Positions 52,291 through 62,241 of a stretch of 64,000 nt of DNA are shown here, in pieces. Location: NCBI RefSeq assembly GCF_900108095.1, contig NZ_FNWL01000002.1:354748-418747 (forward strand). Reading direction: 5' to 3'. Under the pieces are notes generated by a model. It was not told the origin of the DNA, did not search any database, and saw nothing but the letters and a program-made list of their open reading frames with translations. This DNA is from Natronorubrum sediminis (GTDB lineage Archaea; Halobacteriota; Halobacteria; Halobacteriales; Natrialbaceae). The translations under genes and the position numbers were made by a program. How positions within the stretch are numbered: position 1 is the first letter of the stretch; each line of letters begins with the position of its first letter.

Positions 52291-54549
52291 ATGTCACAAT
52301 ACGATCCGGCGGATACACCTGATTCGAATCATGCTCACGACGAGCAACAACGAACTGAAAAACCAACTGACCGCGATTGTCCGTGCTGTCGCGTCTGCGG
52401 ATTAACCGCTGAACGGTCCGACGAGCCGACGGTCCGACATGAGCATCGGGAAGAGAGTCACGAGGGACGCGTGCACCAAGATCCCGATCACTCGCATGAC
52501 GACCACGACGGTCACGACCACGAGGCGCACGTCGATCACGCCGATCACGAGGAGATGTTCAAGCAGCGCTTTTTCGTCTGTCTCGTCCTCTCGCTTCCGG
52601 TTCTTTACTACAGCCCGATGCTTCAGGAGTGGTTCGGCTATGCAGCCGTGACGTTCCCCGGGAGTGAGTTCGTCGGGCCGGTTCTCGGCACGATTGTCTT
52701 CATCTACGGTGGGATCCCGTTCCTGCGAATGGGGGCGGTTGAAGTGCGAAACCGCGAGCCGGGGATGATGTTACTGATCTCGCTCGCCATTACCGTCGCG
52801 TTCGTCTACAGCGTCGCTGCGATCGGTTTCGGGATCGGTGAACCGTTCTTCTGGGAACTCGTCACGCTGATCGTCATCTTCCTGCTCGGCCACTGGATCG
52901 AGATGCGTAGTGTCCGGCGAGCCTCGGGCGCGCTCGACGAGCTAGCAGAGCTGATGCCGGATACGGCCGAACGCGTAACCGAAGACGGCGAGACCGAAGA
53001 AGTCCGCATTGACGACCTCGCGGAAGACGACCTCGTACTCGTTCGACCCGGGGCAAACGTCCCCGCTGACGGTGTTGTCGAAGACGGTGAATCGAACGTC
53101 AACGAGGCGATGATCACCGGCGAATCGCGTCCGGTAAAGAAAGAGCCGGGTGACGAGGTGATCGGCGGCACGACCAACCGCGACGGCAGCCTTCGGGTGC
53201 GCGTGAGTGCAACTGGCGAGGAGACGACGCTTTCCGGAATTATGCGACTGGTCGAGGAGGCCCAACAGAGCCGCTCTCGAACCCAGGTACTCGCTGACCG
53301 CGCAGCTGGATGGCTGTTCTACGCAGCAATTGCGGTGGCGGCTGTTACAGCCGTCGCGTGGACAGTGGCGGTCGGCTTCGGGTTGCCGGTCGTCGAGCGA
53401 GTCGTTACCGTACTCGTCATTGCCTGTCCGCACGCGCTTGGATTGGCCGTGCCGCTGGTCGTCGCAATCAACACGTCGATGGCGGCGCAAAACGGAATGC
53501 TCGTGCGCGATCGGATTGCCATGGAGGAAGCGCGCAACCTCGATACAATTGTCTTCGATAAGACGGGGACGCTTACAGAAGGCGAACAAGGGGTCGTCAA
53601 TATCACCACGTCCGAAGGCTGGGATGAGGACGAACTGCTAGCTGTGATGGCTGCCGCGGAAGGCGACTCCGAGCACATGATTGCGGAGGCGATTCGTGAG
53701 GAGGCCGATGAACGAGGACTCTCGATACCAAGTGTGCGCGAGTTTGAGGCGCTCCAAGGCCGCGGGGTTCGCGCGACCGTAGAAATTGAAGCGGCGGCGA
53801 CTCCCGGCGCGGGTGAGGACGGCGTACGAGATGGCGAGACGGTCTATGTCGGTGGCCCGAACTTGCTCCGCCATCTGGACATTGAGCTCAACGCCGAACT
53901 CGAAGCGTTCGCGGACGAAGCTGGTGACCGCGGTCAGGGTGTCGTCTACCTGCTTCGAAACGGCGAGGCGGTAGGCGCAGTCGCGCTCGCAGACGTGATC
54001 CGGGACGAGAGCTTTGAGGCGATCGAAGCACTCCACGAGATGGGCGTCGAGGTTGCAATGCTCACTGGTGACTCCGAGGACGTCGCAAGCGCCGTCTCCG
54101 ATGAACTCGATATTGATACGTACTTCGCCGAAGTACTCCCGGAAGACAAGGACAAGAAGATTATCGAACTCCAGAACCAGGGTAAACTGGTAGCGATGGT
54201 TGGCGACGGAGTGAACGACGCACCCGCGCTGACTCGGTCTGATGTGGGCATCGCAATCGGGAGTGGGACAGACGTCGCCGTGGAGTCCGCCGACGTCGTG
54301 CTCGTGGAGAACGATCCACGTGACGTCGCACATCTCGTCCGTTTGAGCCGGAAGAGCTACAGAAAGATGCAGGAGAACCTCGTGTGGGCGGCCGGCTACA
54401 ACGTCTTCGCGCTGCCGCTCGCAGCTGGCGTACTAGCCCCAATCGGAATATTGCTTTCACCAGCAGTTGGTGCCGTCCTGATGTCGGCGAGTACGGTCAT
54501 CGTCGCCATCAACGCACAACTCTTGCGACGAGCTGATCTGTCTGTGTGA
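52291..54549 (+). CDS. copB: CopB-type copper-translocating P-ATPase
   Basis: A 752-residue pump. The first ~90 residues hold a CCRVC cysteine cluster and a long His/Asp stretch ([17 protein letters not shown]), the N-terminus typical of CopB. The transmembrane metal motif is [10 protein letters not shown] (near residue 379), which defines P1B-3 ATPases exporting copper or silver. DKTGT, SEHMI (HP motif variant) and [10 protein letters not shown] complete the catalytic set. With the DUF305 protein and the truncated DUF326 gene it forms a copper detoxification unit, distinct from the CPC pump at 12 kb. Confidence 0.92.
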   Translation: MSQYDPADTPDSNHAHDEQQRTEKPTDRDCPCCRVCGLTAERSDEPTVRHEHREESHEGRVHQDPDHSHDDHDGHDHEAHVDHADHEEMFKQRFFVCLVLSLPVLYYSPMLQEWFGYAAVTFPGSEFVGPVLGTIVFIYGGIPFLRMGAVEVRNREPGMMLLISLAITVAFVYSVAAIGFGIGEPFFWELVTLIVIFLLGHWIEMRSVRRASGALDELAELMPDTAERVTEDGETEEVRIDDLAEDDLVLVRPGANVPADGVVEDGESNVNEAMITGESRPVKKEPGDEVIGGTTNRDGSLRVRVSATGEETTLSGIMRLVEEAQQSRSRTQVLADRAAGWLFYAAIAVAAVTAVAWTVAVGFGLPVVERVVTVLVIACPHALGLAVPLVVAINTSMAAQNGMLVRDRIAMEEARNLDTIVFDKTGTLTEGEQGVVNITTSEGWDEDELLAVMAAAEGDSEHMIAEAIREEADERGLSIPSVREFEALQGRGVRATVEIEAAATPGAGEDGVRDGETVYVGGPNLLRHLDIELNAELEAFADEAGDRGQGVVYLLRNGEAVGAVALADVIRDESFEAIEALHEMGVEVAMLTGDSEDVASAVSDELDIDTYFAEVLPEDKDKKIIELQNQGKLVAMVGDGVNDAPALTRSDVGIAIGSGTDVAVESADVVLVENDPRDVAHLVRLSRKSYRKMQENLVWAAGYNVFALPLAAGVLAPIGILLSPAVGAVLMSASTVIVAINAQLLRRADLSV

Positions 54550-54723
54550 ATTTGATAACATAGTACTTCTCACGAACACGACACCCCTCCCTCAATGCGT
54601 CTACACTGTACGAGGAAAGGAGAAAGACGAACGCAACGAGCATGCGACCGATTCCAGAGATCTCAGCAATAGATCAAACTGGCAAAATTGAGCCACGTAC
54701 ATGCCTTTTGGCTGAGGACATCT

Positions 54724-55019
54724 TATCAGTAGATAGTAGCACGGTTTCTTTATCCAGAATTACGCCTGAAAATGAATCGGGAAGTTCGGTAACTACGTGT
54801 GCGAATCGAACACGAGCATTCGCGCGAACGAGCGGTCCGAAGGACCCGGTAGTGAGCGCGATTCGCCGGTCGAGCGAAGCGAGACCGGCTTTTTGGCATG
54901 AACGGGTTTTCGTCGAGCGGAGCGCCAAGCGCACCCGAGGCGAAAAGAGGTTCGCCTGTATTGACCGTGAGTTTCACGAGGTACTCTGAATAAAGAAACC
55001 GTGTTACCAACTACTGTTA
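54724..55019 (+). mobile_element. MITE-like element with ~37-bp imperfect terminal inverted repeats
   Basis: The ends cacggtttctttat (54740-54753) and ataaagaaaccgtg (54990-55003) are perfect inverted repeats, and the match extends outward and inward with few mismatches to about 54724-54760 and 54983-55019. The ~296 bp between show no gene but several internal GC-rich inverted words (cggtccgaaggacc). No transposase is present, so it is a non-autonomous element. A clear target duplication is not visible. Confidence 0.7.
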
Positions 55020-55059
55020 TTCCTCTTCGTAAACAGGCCCTCACACCCATGTTTCCCTG

Positions 55060-55788
55060 TCAGAAGGCAGTCCAACCACCGTCAACGGGAATGTTTGCTC
55101 CGGTGATGTAGGATGCCCCATCCGATGCAAGAAACGCCGCAAGTGGTGCGACTTCCTCGGGTTCTGCGGCTCGTCCCATCGGGGTTCTGGTTCGGATGAA
55201 CTCGTAGAAGCGCTCGTCTTCAAGGACGTCATCGGTCATCGGCGTTTTCACGAAGCCAGGACAAATCTCGTTGACGCGAACGCCTCTGTCTGCATAATCG
55301 ACGGCGACCTGTTGAGTGAAGTTGACAATAGCGCCTTTGGCAGCGGAGTAGGCTGCGGCTCCCTTCCCCCCACGGAGGCCGTATATCGATCCAATATTGA
55401 TGATGCAGCCTTCGGATTCTAGAAGGTACGGCAGTGCGGCCTTCGATCCGTGCATCACGCCGTGGAGATTGACAGCAATGACTTTGTTCCACTCTTCAAG
55501 CGCCATTTCCCCAAGAGAGGTCGTGCTTCCAATCCCGGCACAGTTTACTATGACGTCAAGTCCGCCGTACTCATCAGCGACACCATCGACGAGCGCCTCA
55601 ACCTCATCGTATTCGGTTACATCGCATTGACCGAACTCGCAACCGAGCTCCTCGGCAGCTGCCAGCCCTTGTTCTTTACCTCGACTAGCGATGACTACCT
55701 CGGCCCCTTCCTCAATGTACTTCGCTGCGATCGCCTTGCCGATACCCGTCGATCCGCCTGTAATGATTGCTACTTTTCCGTCCAACAT
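55060..55788 (-). CDS. SDR-family oxidoreductase
   Basis: A 242-residue classical short-chain dehydrogenase/reductase starting MLDGKVAIITGGSTGIGKAI, with the TGxxxGIG cofactor loop, NCAG (near residue 84), the catalytic Ser (INIGSIYG) and YSAAK Tyr-Lys pair near residue 150. The C-terminal ITGANIPVDGGW is the family's usual end. An ATG six codons earlier is possible, but MLDGKV is the normal N-terminus. The substrate is unknown; 3-hydroxyacyl or sugar alcohols are possible. It is a single gene on the minus strand next to the MITE. Confidence 0.9.
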   Translation of the reverse strand: MLDGKVAIITGGSTGIGKAIAAKYIEEGAEVVIASRGKEQGLAAAEELGCEFGQCDVTEYDEVEALVDGVADEYGGLDVIVNCAGIGSTTSLGEMALEEWNKVIAVNLHGVMHGSKAALPYLLESEGCIINIGSIYGLRGGKGAAAYSAAKGAIVNFTQQVAVDYADRGVRVNEICPGFVKTPMTDDVLEDERFYEFIRTRTPMGRAAEPEEVAPLAAFLASDGASYITGANIPVDGGWTAF

Positions 55789-55938
55789 ACATCGCAGTAC
55801 GGTCATCGGTACTATAATTCACAGGGACCGATTCACTGTACACAATTGAATCTGAAAAGCCGAGTTACGGATTCTACCCGAAATGAATGAGCTCCCTGAG
55901 ATCTATTTCGAAGATCTGATTGCGCGATTGATAGTAAA

Positions 55939-56211
55939 ATGGGTATGACGAAAACGTACAAAATCGAACTGTTACCGGATGCGGAGACGTGCTACCGGTA
56001 CCTTCAGGTCGGGTTTAGCATCATTGTCTGTACTTTCTTTGTCGGATTACTGGTGCTCGTGGTTCCGTCCTTGATACCGGTGTACGACGTGATCGTGATG
56101 CCTGCACTGTTCGTCGGACTCGGGTTGCTTCTGTACGGCGTCGGGACGCATCTGCACATCATGCACTTGAATATGCTCGAAATGAGGGACGAAGGTGGAA
56201 GACACGAATGA
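55939..56211 (+). CDS. Small membrane protein, unknown function
   Basis: A 90-residue protein with two transmembrane helices (VGFSIIVCTFFVGLLVLVVP and VIVMPALFVGLGLLLYGVG) and a short charged C-terminus (MLEMRDEGGRHE). ATG at 55945 is an alternative start. It lies 70 nt upstream of the potassium-channel gene on the same strand and could be cotranscribed. No family is recognised. Confidence 0.65.
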   Translation: MGMTKTYKIELLPDAETCYRYLQVGFSIIVCTFFVGLLVLVVPSLIPVYDVIVMPALFVGLGLLLYGVGTHLHIMHLNMLEMRDEGGRHE

Positions 56212-56281
56212 GGAACGTCTGTCGGCTACCCGCGGATGAGCGACCCGAATATTTGGGGACAACAAGCATCGGTGAACAAGA

Positions 56282-57628
56282 ATGAGCCTCGATCGCTGGC
56301 CTACTGAGATAGTACGTCGGATAACGAAGTTGAGCATCGGGCAGCGTGTTGCACTGTACGTCGTCATCGTGGCTGGGATTGTGAGCGTCTACACCGGGAT
56401 TTACTGGTACGGGATGGCCACGTACGAGGACCGCAGCCTGTCACTCGCTGGCGCTCTCCAGACAGTTGTCCAGTCGTTGACGACGACCGGATACGGTCAG
56501 GACGCACCGTGGGAGACGACGGTCATGAATCTGTTTACGATTCTAATGCAGTTCACCGGCATTCTGCTCCTTTTTCTTCTCCTCCCGCTGTTCGTCGTCC
56601 CCTGGTTCAGACAGTTTATCAAACGTCGGCGGATCGATACGGTGGAACCGCTCGAAGATCACGTCGTTATCTCCGGCCACACACCGCTCGTCCACACGTT
56701 CATTATCGAGATCGAATCACACGGCCATCAACATCCCTACGTAATCATTGAAGCGGACCGCGATCGTGCCGCAGAACTCCGCGACATCGGACACACCGTG
56801 TTACACGGCGATCCGGAAGCCGAATCGGACCTTCGGAAAGCATCTATCGAGGAGGCACAGGCAGCGGTCGTCGCTGGCGACGATCAATTGACACTGAACG
56901 CTGCACTCGCCGTCCGCGACGTGGCTCCAACAGTCCCGATAACCGCAACACTGGAGGACGCGACATTCCGGGAGTATCTTCACTCAGCGGGCGTCGAATA
57001 CGTCCTCCAACCACGACACGTCATCGGGCAAGCGCTCGCCTCACGCTATGCGATGAGGACGGGAACGCCGTCCGATCGTATTGTCATTCTCGGTCACGGA
57101 ACGGTCGGTAGTACCGTTCGGTCGGCGCTGGAAACGTGGGGTGCAACGCCGAGCGTCGTAGACATTGAAGCGGGCGAACACGTAGATATCGTCGGTGACG
57201 CAACTGAGAAGAAGACACTTCAGGATGCGGAGATAGAGAAAGCAGATGCTGTAATCATTTCCCTCCCAGAAGACCGTCAAGCAGTGTTGAGTACACTACT
57301 TGCTCGTGACTCCCATTCTACGACCAATATATTTGTACGGGTAACTGAGAGTGAAGCAGTTGAGAGAGTTAAACGAGCAGGTGCTGATTACGTACTTGAG
57401 TTACCAGACATCGCTGGTCGGTTGCTTGCCGCCGCTGTCCTTGACGAACCCATTAGCGCAACCGAAGATGATATTCTGATCACCCGTATGACTGATCCGA
57501 CTGGGGAACTCTCAGCGATCGAAAATGACCGTGTCGTTGGTGTCACTCGAAATAATGAGTTGCATCTCGCTCCTGAACCTGATTTCGAACTTCAACAAGA
57601 CGACCTCCTCATCTACGTAAGAGAGTGA
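56282..57628 (+). CDS. Potassium channel family protein with two RCK/TrkA-N domains
   Basis: A 448-residue protein. The N-terminal ~110 residues hold two transmembrane helices around the selectivity filter TTTGYGQD (near residue 70), as in MthK-like channels. Two RCK modules follow: one from EDHVVISGHTPLVHTFIIEI (near 125) with VIIEADRDRA, another from DRIVILGHGTVGSTV (near 265). A TrkA-C-like domain ends the protein. RCK domains gate the pore in response to nucleotides or cations. It would help K+ homeostasis in a high-salt cell. Confidence 0.9.
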   Translation: MSLDRWPTEIVRRITKLSIGQRVALYVVIVAGIVSVYTGIYWYGMATYEDRSLSLAGALQTVVQSLTTTGYGQDAPWETTVMNLFTILMQFTGILLLFLLLPLFVVPWFRQFIKRRRIDTVEPLEDHVVISGHTPLVHTFIIEIESHGHQHPYVIIEADRDRAAELRDIGHTVLHGDPEAESDLRKASIEEAQAAVVAGDDQLTLNAALAVRDVAPTVPITATLEDATFREYLHSAGVEYVLQPRHVIGQALASRYAMRTGTPSDRIVILGHGTVGSTVRSALETWGATPSVVDIEAGEHVDIVGDATEKKTLQDAEIEKADAVIISLPEDRQAVLSTLLARDSHSTTNIFVRVTESEAVERVKRAGADYVLELPDIAGRLLAAAVLDEPISATEDDILITRMTDPTGELSAIENDRVVGVTRNNELHLAPEPDFELQQDDLLIYVRE

Positions 57629-57763
57629 TACGCTCGGGTACCACTGATCCTACGTTCAATTATTTGAGCTCTTTCTATACTCGAATGGTTTGTTGTGGAT
57701 AGTGTCCCCCTCGCATAGGAAGTGTCCCCGGGCTATATCGGGATAAGAAACCACATATCCAGT

Positions 57764-57940
57764 ATGACTACTGGATCAGAACCACCAGAACTCACTGCTA
57801 CACTCACACGATATAGGGCGTTTGAGAGGGCCGTTGGAGAGGTAGTCATCTACGATCCGCTGAACGCAGGGATCTTATCCTCCGTTACGTGGTCATCAGA
57901 CGATACCATTCTGTCCGGTCGGGCTGCTGATAGCGCCTGA
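57764..57940 (+). CDS. Small hypothetical protein with VIYD motif
   Basis: A 58-residue frame starting MTTGSEPPELTATLTRYRAF, with a central GEVVIYDPLNAGIL that recalls small haloarchaeal proteins of the DUF7331 type, although the match is weak. Two copies of agtgtcccc occur upstream (57698-57730), possibly part of its promoter. It is followed after 27 nt by the YHS-MaoC gene on the same strand. Confidence 0.5.
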   Translation: MTTGSEPPELTATLTRYRAFERAVGEVVIYDPLNAGILSSVTWSSDDTILSGRAADSA

Positions 57941-57967
57941 ACCAACTCTCACAACCTAGGTACCATC

Positions 57968-58624
57968 ATGCCAGTTGATCCCGTCTGCAGTATGGAAGTT
58001 CCCAGCACCGATACAGAAGCCACGGTCACTCACAATGAGGAGACCTACTACTTCTGTTCGCAGGCTTGTAGAAACCTGTTCGAACAATCCCCAAGTCGCT
58101 ATCTCGACGAACAACATCCCCACCTCAGCGAAATCGACGGTGTGACGGTTCCCCGTCTCTCGTCGGGTCGAGCGAGAGGCGATTTCGAGATCGACATCGA
58201 CGACCCAGGATCGTTAGGCGTTGGCGATCGCGTCACGTTCACCAAGGCTATCACCGACGACGACGTTCGCAGCTTCGCCGAAGCGACCAGCGACACGAAC
58301 GCCCTCCACCTCAACGAGGAGTTTAGCGAGAAAACACGCTTCGGTAGCCGTATTGCCCACGGAACGCTCGTCTCGGGGTTGATCAGTTCTGCTCTCGCTT
58401 GCTTCCCGGGGGTAACGATCTACCTTTCGCAGAACCTCGAATACAATCGTCCCGTCAGTATCGGTGAGACGCTGACTGCCAGCTGCGAGATCGTCGAAAC
58501 CCTCGAAGGCGACGAGTATCGGCTCACGACTCGTATCGAAAACGAAGCAGGAAAACTCGTGATACACGGCACGGCGACTGTTATTATTGATAATCTTCCA
58601 AATACTCAGATGGGATCTCGTTAA
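57968..58624 (+). CDS. YHS domain fused to MaoC-like (R)-hydratase
   Basis: A 218-residue fusion. Residues 1-45 are a YHS metal-binding module (DPVCSMEVP … YYFCSQACRNLFEQSP). Residues ~75-210 are a hot-dog fold of the MaoC/PhaJ type, with the hydratase-2 motif around DTNALHLNEEF … FGSRIAHGTL (Asp and His catalytic). PhaJ-like enzymes hydrate enoyl-CoA to (R)-3-hydroxyacyl-CoA. Why a copper-type YHS module is attached is unclear; metal-responsive control or a moonlighting role is inference. The neighbourhood is rich in copper genes. Confidence 0.88.
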   Translation: MPVDPVCSMEVPSTDTEATVTHNEETYYFCSQACRNLFEQSPSRYLDEQHPHLSEIDGVTVPRLSSGRARGDFEIDIDDPGSLGVGDRVTFTKAITDDDVRSFAEATSDTNALHLNEEFSEKTRFGSRIAHGTLVSGLISSALACFPGVTIYLSQNLEYNRPVSIGETLTASCEIVETLEGDEYRLTTRIENEAGKLVIHGTATVIIDNLPNTQMGSR

Positions 58625-58707
58625 CTGTTCTTGACTAACCTCCTTTTCCAGAGTAGTTTCGATATGTCGAGTTCAACGATAGTATGTGAGGGCCACCGAT
58701 AGAGGAT

Positions 58708-60075
58708 TTAGAGATAGGCCTCTGGAGATTGCAAGAACTGTTCCCGTGACTGGTCGCTCTCGAAGTAGTAGATCGACTCGTCATACACGGTACAGTAATC
58801 CGCGTTCTTCACAGTGAGTTCCGTCCCCGTAACTGGATCTTCGACGTCTCGATCACCGGGTGCCGCTTTGCGACCCCGGACGACCAGACCGACGAACGCG
58901 AGCCCGATCAGAATGAAGAGTGCGTTCATAATGAGTATCGGATCCACACCAAACACCGCGATACCAGCACCGGGGTCAGCAACAGCTGCCTCCGGTATCA
59001 GATCGAGCGTTGCGAACAGGTAGTACACCGTGAATCCAGCCGTCGCCATCGAAACGTATAGGATGAGCGTCAAGCGATTGCCGATTTTCGATCCAAAGAT
59101 TTGTCGGTAGATGTGGATGAGCTGTGGAACGATCAGATCCGCATAAATATACGCGATGACGCCAGCGAAGAGGAATCCTGACCCCCACAGTACCGCAGCG
59201 AGCGGGATATTACCCATTGAGCCGACGAACGCTACGAGCGATACCAGCGGTCCGACCGCACTACTGTAGAGCACTTCCGTGAAACCCTCACCACCTGCTC
59301 CAAAGAAGGCCTCCCACGCCCAATCGGGAATCACTGTCGCGGCAAATCCAGCGATGAAGAATCCTGCTAAGAGGGGGTTTCCGAGCATTTTAACGTCTCT
59401 ACGGGTTTGATTCGCGGCTTCCACCCAGCCGTTCAGCGACGTGATTTTCTCCCTCCAAGACGTCGTGTGCGTGTCTGGATTCTGTTCGAAGAGCGATTTA
59501 CATTGGTCCGAACAGAAGTGGACGGTTTCGTTTTTAAATTCGACGGCGAGGGCATTCTCACGGTTCATCCGCATCTTGCAAACGGGGTCAGTGACGACGG
59601 GTTGCTCCTCTCTCACGAGGCGGTCCCTCACTTCGGCGGCCTTATCGTACGGAATCAGGAAATGCGTGAGTATCACCGCAGTTACGATCATGATCGGCGC
59701 ACCGACTGCCTGTGCGAGTGCGAACTCCCACCCGAGGAGCGCCCAGATGAGGAACGTGAGTGCAATCACGAAATTCGTCGAGGCAATTAAGAAGGCGACA
59801 GCGGGAATGATGTGCGCACCTTTCTTGAAGAGGGTTTTCGTCGCTGCGATATCCCCGAACGAACAAGATGTCGAAGCAAACCCGAACGCCGATGCGTAGA
59901 AAATCGATCTTGGACTCCCATCGCCCATGTAATTGACCATCCCTTCCTTGGAGACAAATGCCTGTATCGCTCCGGATAACATGAACCCGAATAGAAGGGC
60001 CCACAGCGACTGCCAGAGGAAGTAGCCAGTCGTCCAGAGTGCGTCCCCCACGGTCGAGAGGATGGATGAGATCAT
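58708..60075 (-). CDS. ArsP/DUF318-type permease with internal YHS domain
   Basis: A 455-residue membrane protein of the PF03773-like permease family. The first half holds about four helices with the family's Cys/Ser region (FASTSCSFGDIAATKTLFK near residue 72). A YHS module (DPVCKMRMNRENALAVE … HFCSDQCKSLF) lies between the halves near residues 162-200. The second half holds further helices with the VGSMGNIPLAAVLWGSG repeat. A degenerate YHS-like tail (DPVTGTELTVKNADYC) ends the protein. ArsP-type permeases export organo-arsenicals and related metals; with copper genes around it, metal efflux is likely but the substrate is unknown. Confidence 0.85.
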   Translation of the reverse strand: MISSILSTVGDALWTTGYFLWQSLWALLFGFMLSGAIQAFVSKEGMVNYMGDGSPRSIFYASAFGFASTSCSFGDIAATKTLFKKGAHIIPAVAFLIASTNFVIALTFLIWALLGWEFALAQAVGAPIMIVTAVILTHFLIPYDKAAEVRDRLVREEQPVVTDPVCKMRMNRENALAVEFKNETVHFCSDQCKSLFEQNPDTHTTSWREKITSLNGWVEAANQTRRDVKMLGNPLLAGFFIAGFAATVIPDWAWEAFFGAGGEGFTEVLYSSAVGPLVSLVAFVGSMGNIPLAAVLWGSGFLFAGVIAYIYADLIVPQLIHIYRQIFGSKIGNRLTLILYVSMATAGFTVYYLFATLDLIPEAAVADPGAGIAVFGVDPILIMNALFILIGLAFVGLVVRGRKAAPGDRDVEDPVTGTELTVKNADYCTVYDESIYYFESDQSREQFLQSPEAYL

Positions 60076-60286
60076 GCTTAGAACTCTCCTTGTCTAACAG
60101 ACATTTCCATCGAACTTATTGATACTGGTTCAACATTCAGTTGTGATTTCGTTCGTGTCGTTCGTACCAGTTCCTCAAACGTCCCTTCAGTAACAATAGG
60201 CCTCCTCGTCACCTGAATCAAGCCACAAGTTCCCACGATATGGAATTTGCGACGAATAAAATACGTACGAGGTTATACTAGTCGGT

Positions 60287-60643
60287 ATGGCAACCGAAGA
60301 CTCCCTCGTTCGAACGATCGTAATCGTCGTCGCTGCAATCGTACTCGTTCCCATGCTGATGATGGCACTCATGATGCCGATGATGGGCCTGTGGGGTGGG
60401 GGACATATGTGGAACGGCGGGATGTGGGATGGAACCGGAACCACGTGGATGTGGGTCATCATGTCGGTCATTCCACTACTCGTGATTCTTGGAATTGGAT
60501 ATCTGCTCTACAGTGTCTTTCGCCGGTCAGAATCACGTGGGACAGATCCAGCGCTCGAAGAGCTACGAGCGGCATACGCCCGCGGCGACATTTCCGATGA
60601 AGAATTTGAGCAACGCCGCGAGCGTCTAGAACGAGAGCGATAA
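60287..60643 (+). CDS. Membrane protein with C-terminal SHOCT domain
   Basis: A 118-residue protein with two transmembrane helices, a Met/Gly/Trp-rich loop between them (MWNGGMWDGTGTTWMWV) and a C-terminal SHOCT motif (DPALEELRAAYARGDISDEE). SHOCT is a short oligomerisation module. The Met-rich loop might bind metal. A TATA-like gaggttatacta lies about 30 nt upstream of ATG. Convergent with the ABC operon. Confidence 0.85.
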   Translation: MATEDSLVRTIVIVVAAIVLVPMLMMALMMPMMGLWGGGHMWNGGMWDGTGTTWMWVIMSVIPLLVILGIGYLLYSVFRRSESRGTDPALEELRAAYARGDISDEEFEQRRERLERER

Positions 60644-60718
60644 TCGAATCATGGAATCCCTCTGCGGCTGCGAGTCCAGCCATTGCACCGCCGATCACCG
60701 CAACTGTTTCTGTCTGTT

Positions 60719-61513
60719 TCATCGAATCACCTGAAGAGCGGACGTTCGTTGTCTTCCAGTAAGCCGATAGAAGAGTAGGACTGCTGCCGCCCCAACGAGA
60801 AAGAGATACACGAGTGCCCACCCCAGATGGACGAGCGTATCTGGCTGTGTAGTGAGGCCTGCGTCGAAGACGACTTCCATCGGATGGTGTCCGGGAAGGG
60901 TTTTCACCCACCACGCGTCGTCGCCCATCGGAAAGAGCGGTGATTGAAAGAGGCCGATATCGAGCATCGAGACGACGAGGATCGTCCACAGGCCGGCCAC
61001 CCTATCGAAGACGACACCGAGCAACATCCCTACGAGCCCGTACAGTAGCGTTACCACGAATATAGCGAGGACGAACAACGTCGGTTGTTCGGGCATCACG
61101 TCGTAGGCCATGACTCCCACGGTGACCGCCGTCACCAGTGCCACTAGTACGCCGAGGGTTCCGAGACGAGCGAAGATCACCTCACGCGCCCGGTAGCCCG
61201 CTAACACCAGCCGACCATCGACGTTCCGTGCATCTTGCATGAGTAACAATCCGACGATCCCCGCGATGATGGTGCTCGTGAGCGGCGTCATCGCAACACC
61301 GTGAACCTCCGGAAGGCCTCGCATGACGACTTGCGTTTCCCCGTTGATCGGGAGCTCGATCGGCATCTGTGCGTCTTGCGTGACGGCGAACGCGACGGTG
61401 ATGAATGCGATCGGGAGCACGATCAGCAACCCGACGAGTACGTAGTTGCGAGCGGTTTCCCGGAAGCTGATACGGAACATCGTTGTAGCGCGACGACTGC
61501 TCATCCCAGCCAC
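60719..61513 (-). CDS. ABC-2-type permease, second subunit
   Basis: A 264-residue integral membrane protein with about six helices. It begins with a short cytoplasmic segment (MAGMSSRRATTMFRISFRE) followed by helix LVGLLIVLPIAFITVAFAV, and has an extended loop before helix two, as in NosY-type permeases. Its start overlaps the preceding permease gene by 13 nt. With the other permease and the ATPase it forms a probable exporter. It is the last gene of the operon. Confidence 0.85.
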   Translation of the reverse strand: MAGMSSRRATTMFRISFRETARNYVLVGLLIVLPIAFITVAFAVTQDAQMPIELPINGETQVVMRGLPEVHGVAMTPLTSTIIAGIVGLLLMQDARNVDGRLVLAGYRAREVIFARLGTLGVLVALVTAVTVGVMAYDVMPEQPTLFVLAIFVVTLLYGLVGMLLGVVFDRVAGLWTILVVSMLDIGLFQSPLFPMGDDAWWVKTLPGHHPMEVVFDAGLTTQPDTLVHLGWALVYLFLVGAAAVLLFYRLTGRQRTSALQVIR

Positions 61514-62241
61514 CTCCCTTCAACGGCCATCGTTCGCTGGAACACGAAAAGCGCGAGTCCGATCAGTACGGCGAGGTATCCGAGGACGAAGAGAAGGTCA
61601 CCCGTTGCATACGTCCCGTTAAGCATCGCCTCTTGGATCAACGTCTTCGGATGGTACAGCGGGAAGTACTCAACCCACCACGGAACGTCGGCAGCAAGCG
61701 GACTGTCGCCGCTTAAGAACGCGTCCATCATCGCAAGCAACGCGATTACCAGCGACCCTTCGAACAGACGGGGGAGAAGAGCCCCAACCAACACACCGAT
61801 ACACGCATACAGAACACCGGATAGCGCAAGAAAGCTGACGGCTAATATGGGTGCTTCCGCCGAGACGTTGACCAAGAGTACACCGAAGTTGATGACTGCG
61901 ATGACAACCGTGATCCCGACAATGGTGAGGAGCCGAGAGACGAGGACGGTACTCGGGGAGTAGCCGACGACAACGAGTCGTCGATCCGCCGATCTGGCCC
62001 CGATGATCATCACCAAGCCGAGGATCCCGGCGATCATCGCAACGCCGAGCGTCGCCCCGAGAATCCGCGCGAGTTCGATCGGAACCGACTCGACTGTCGG
62101 CATCTCGGGCATGTTCGACATGGACTGTCCCCACCCTTCGATGATGATCGCCGGTAGGACGACGGCCAGGACGACCGTGACCGGATCACGAACGAACGAG
62201 CGTATCTGCGACGACACCCCGATTGTGAGCTTTTCCACCAT
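61501..62241 (-). CDS. ABC-2-type permease, first subunit
   Basis: A 246-residue membrane protein with about six helices, starting MVEKLTIGVSSQIRSFVRDP and sharing the layout of its neighbour (VTVVLAVVLPAIIIEGWG, then TLGVAMIAGILGLVMIIGARSADRR). The two permeases are divergent paralogues that would form a heterodimeric pore. Its ATG overlaps the ATPase stop by one base. Substrate unknown; NosFY-like copper-related transport is a possible analogue. Confidence 0.85.
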   Translation of the reverse strand: MVEKLTIGVSSQIRSFVRDPVTVVLAVVLPAIIIEGWGQSMSNMPEMPTVESVPIELARILGATLGVAMIAGILGLVMIIGARSADRRLVVVGYSPSTVLVSRLLTIVGITVVIAVINFGVLLVNVSAEAPILAVSFLALSGVLYACIGVLVGALLPRLFEGSLVIALLAMMDAFLSGDSPLAADVPWWVEYFPLYHPKTLIQEAMLNGTYATGDLLFVLGYLAVLIGLALFVFQRTMAVEGRWLG

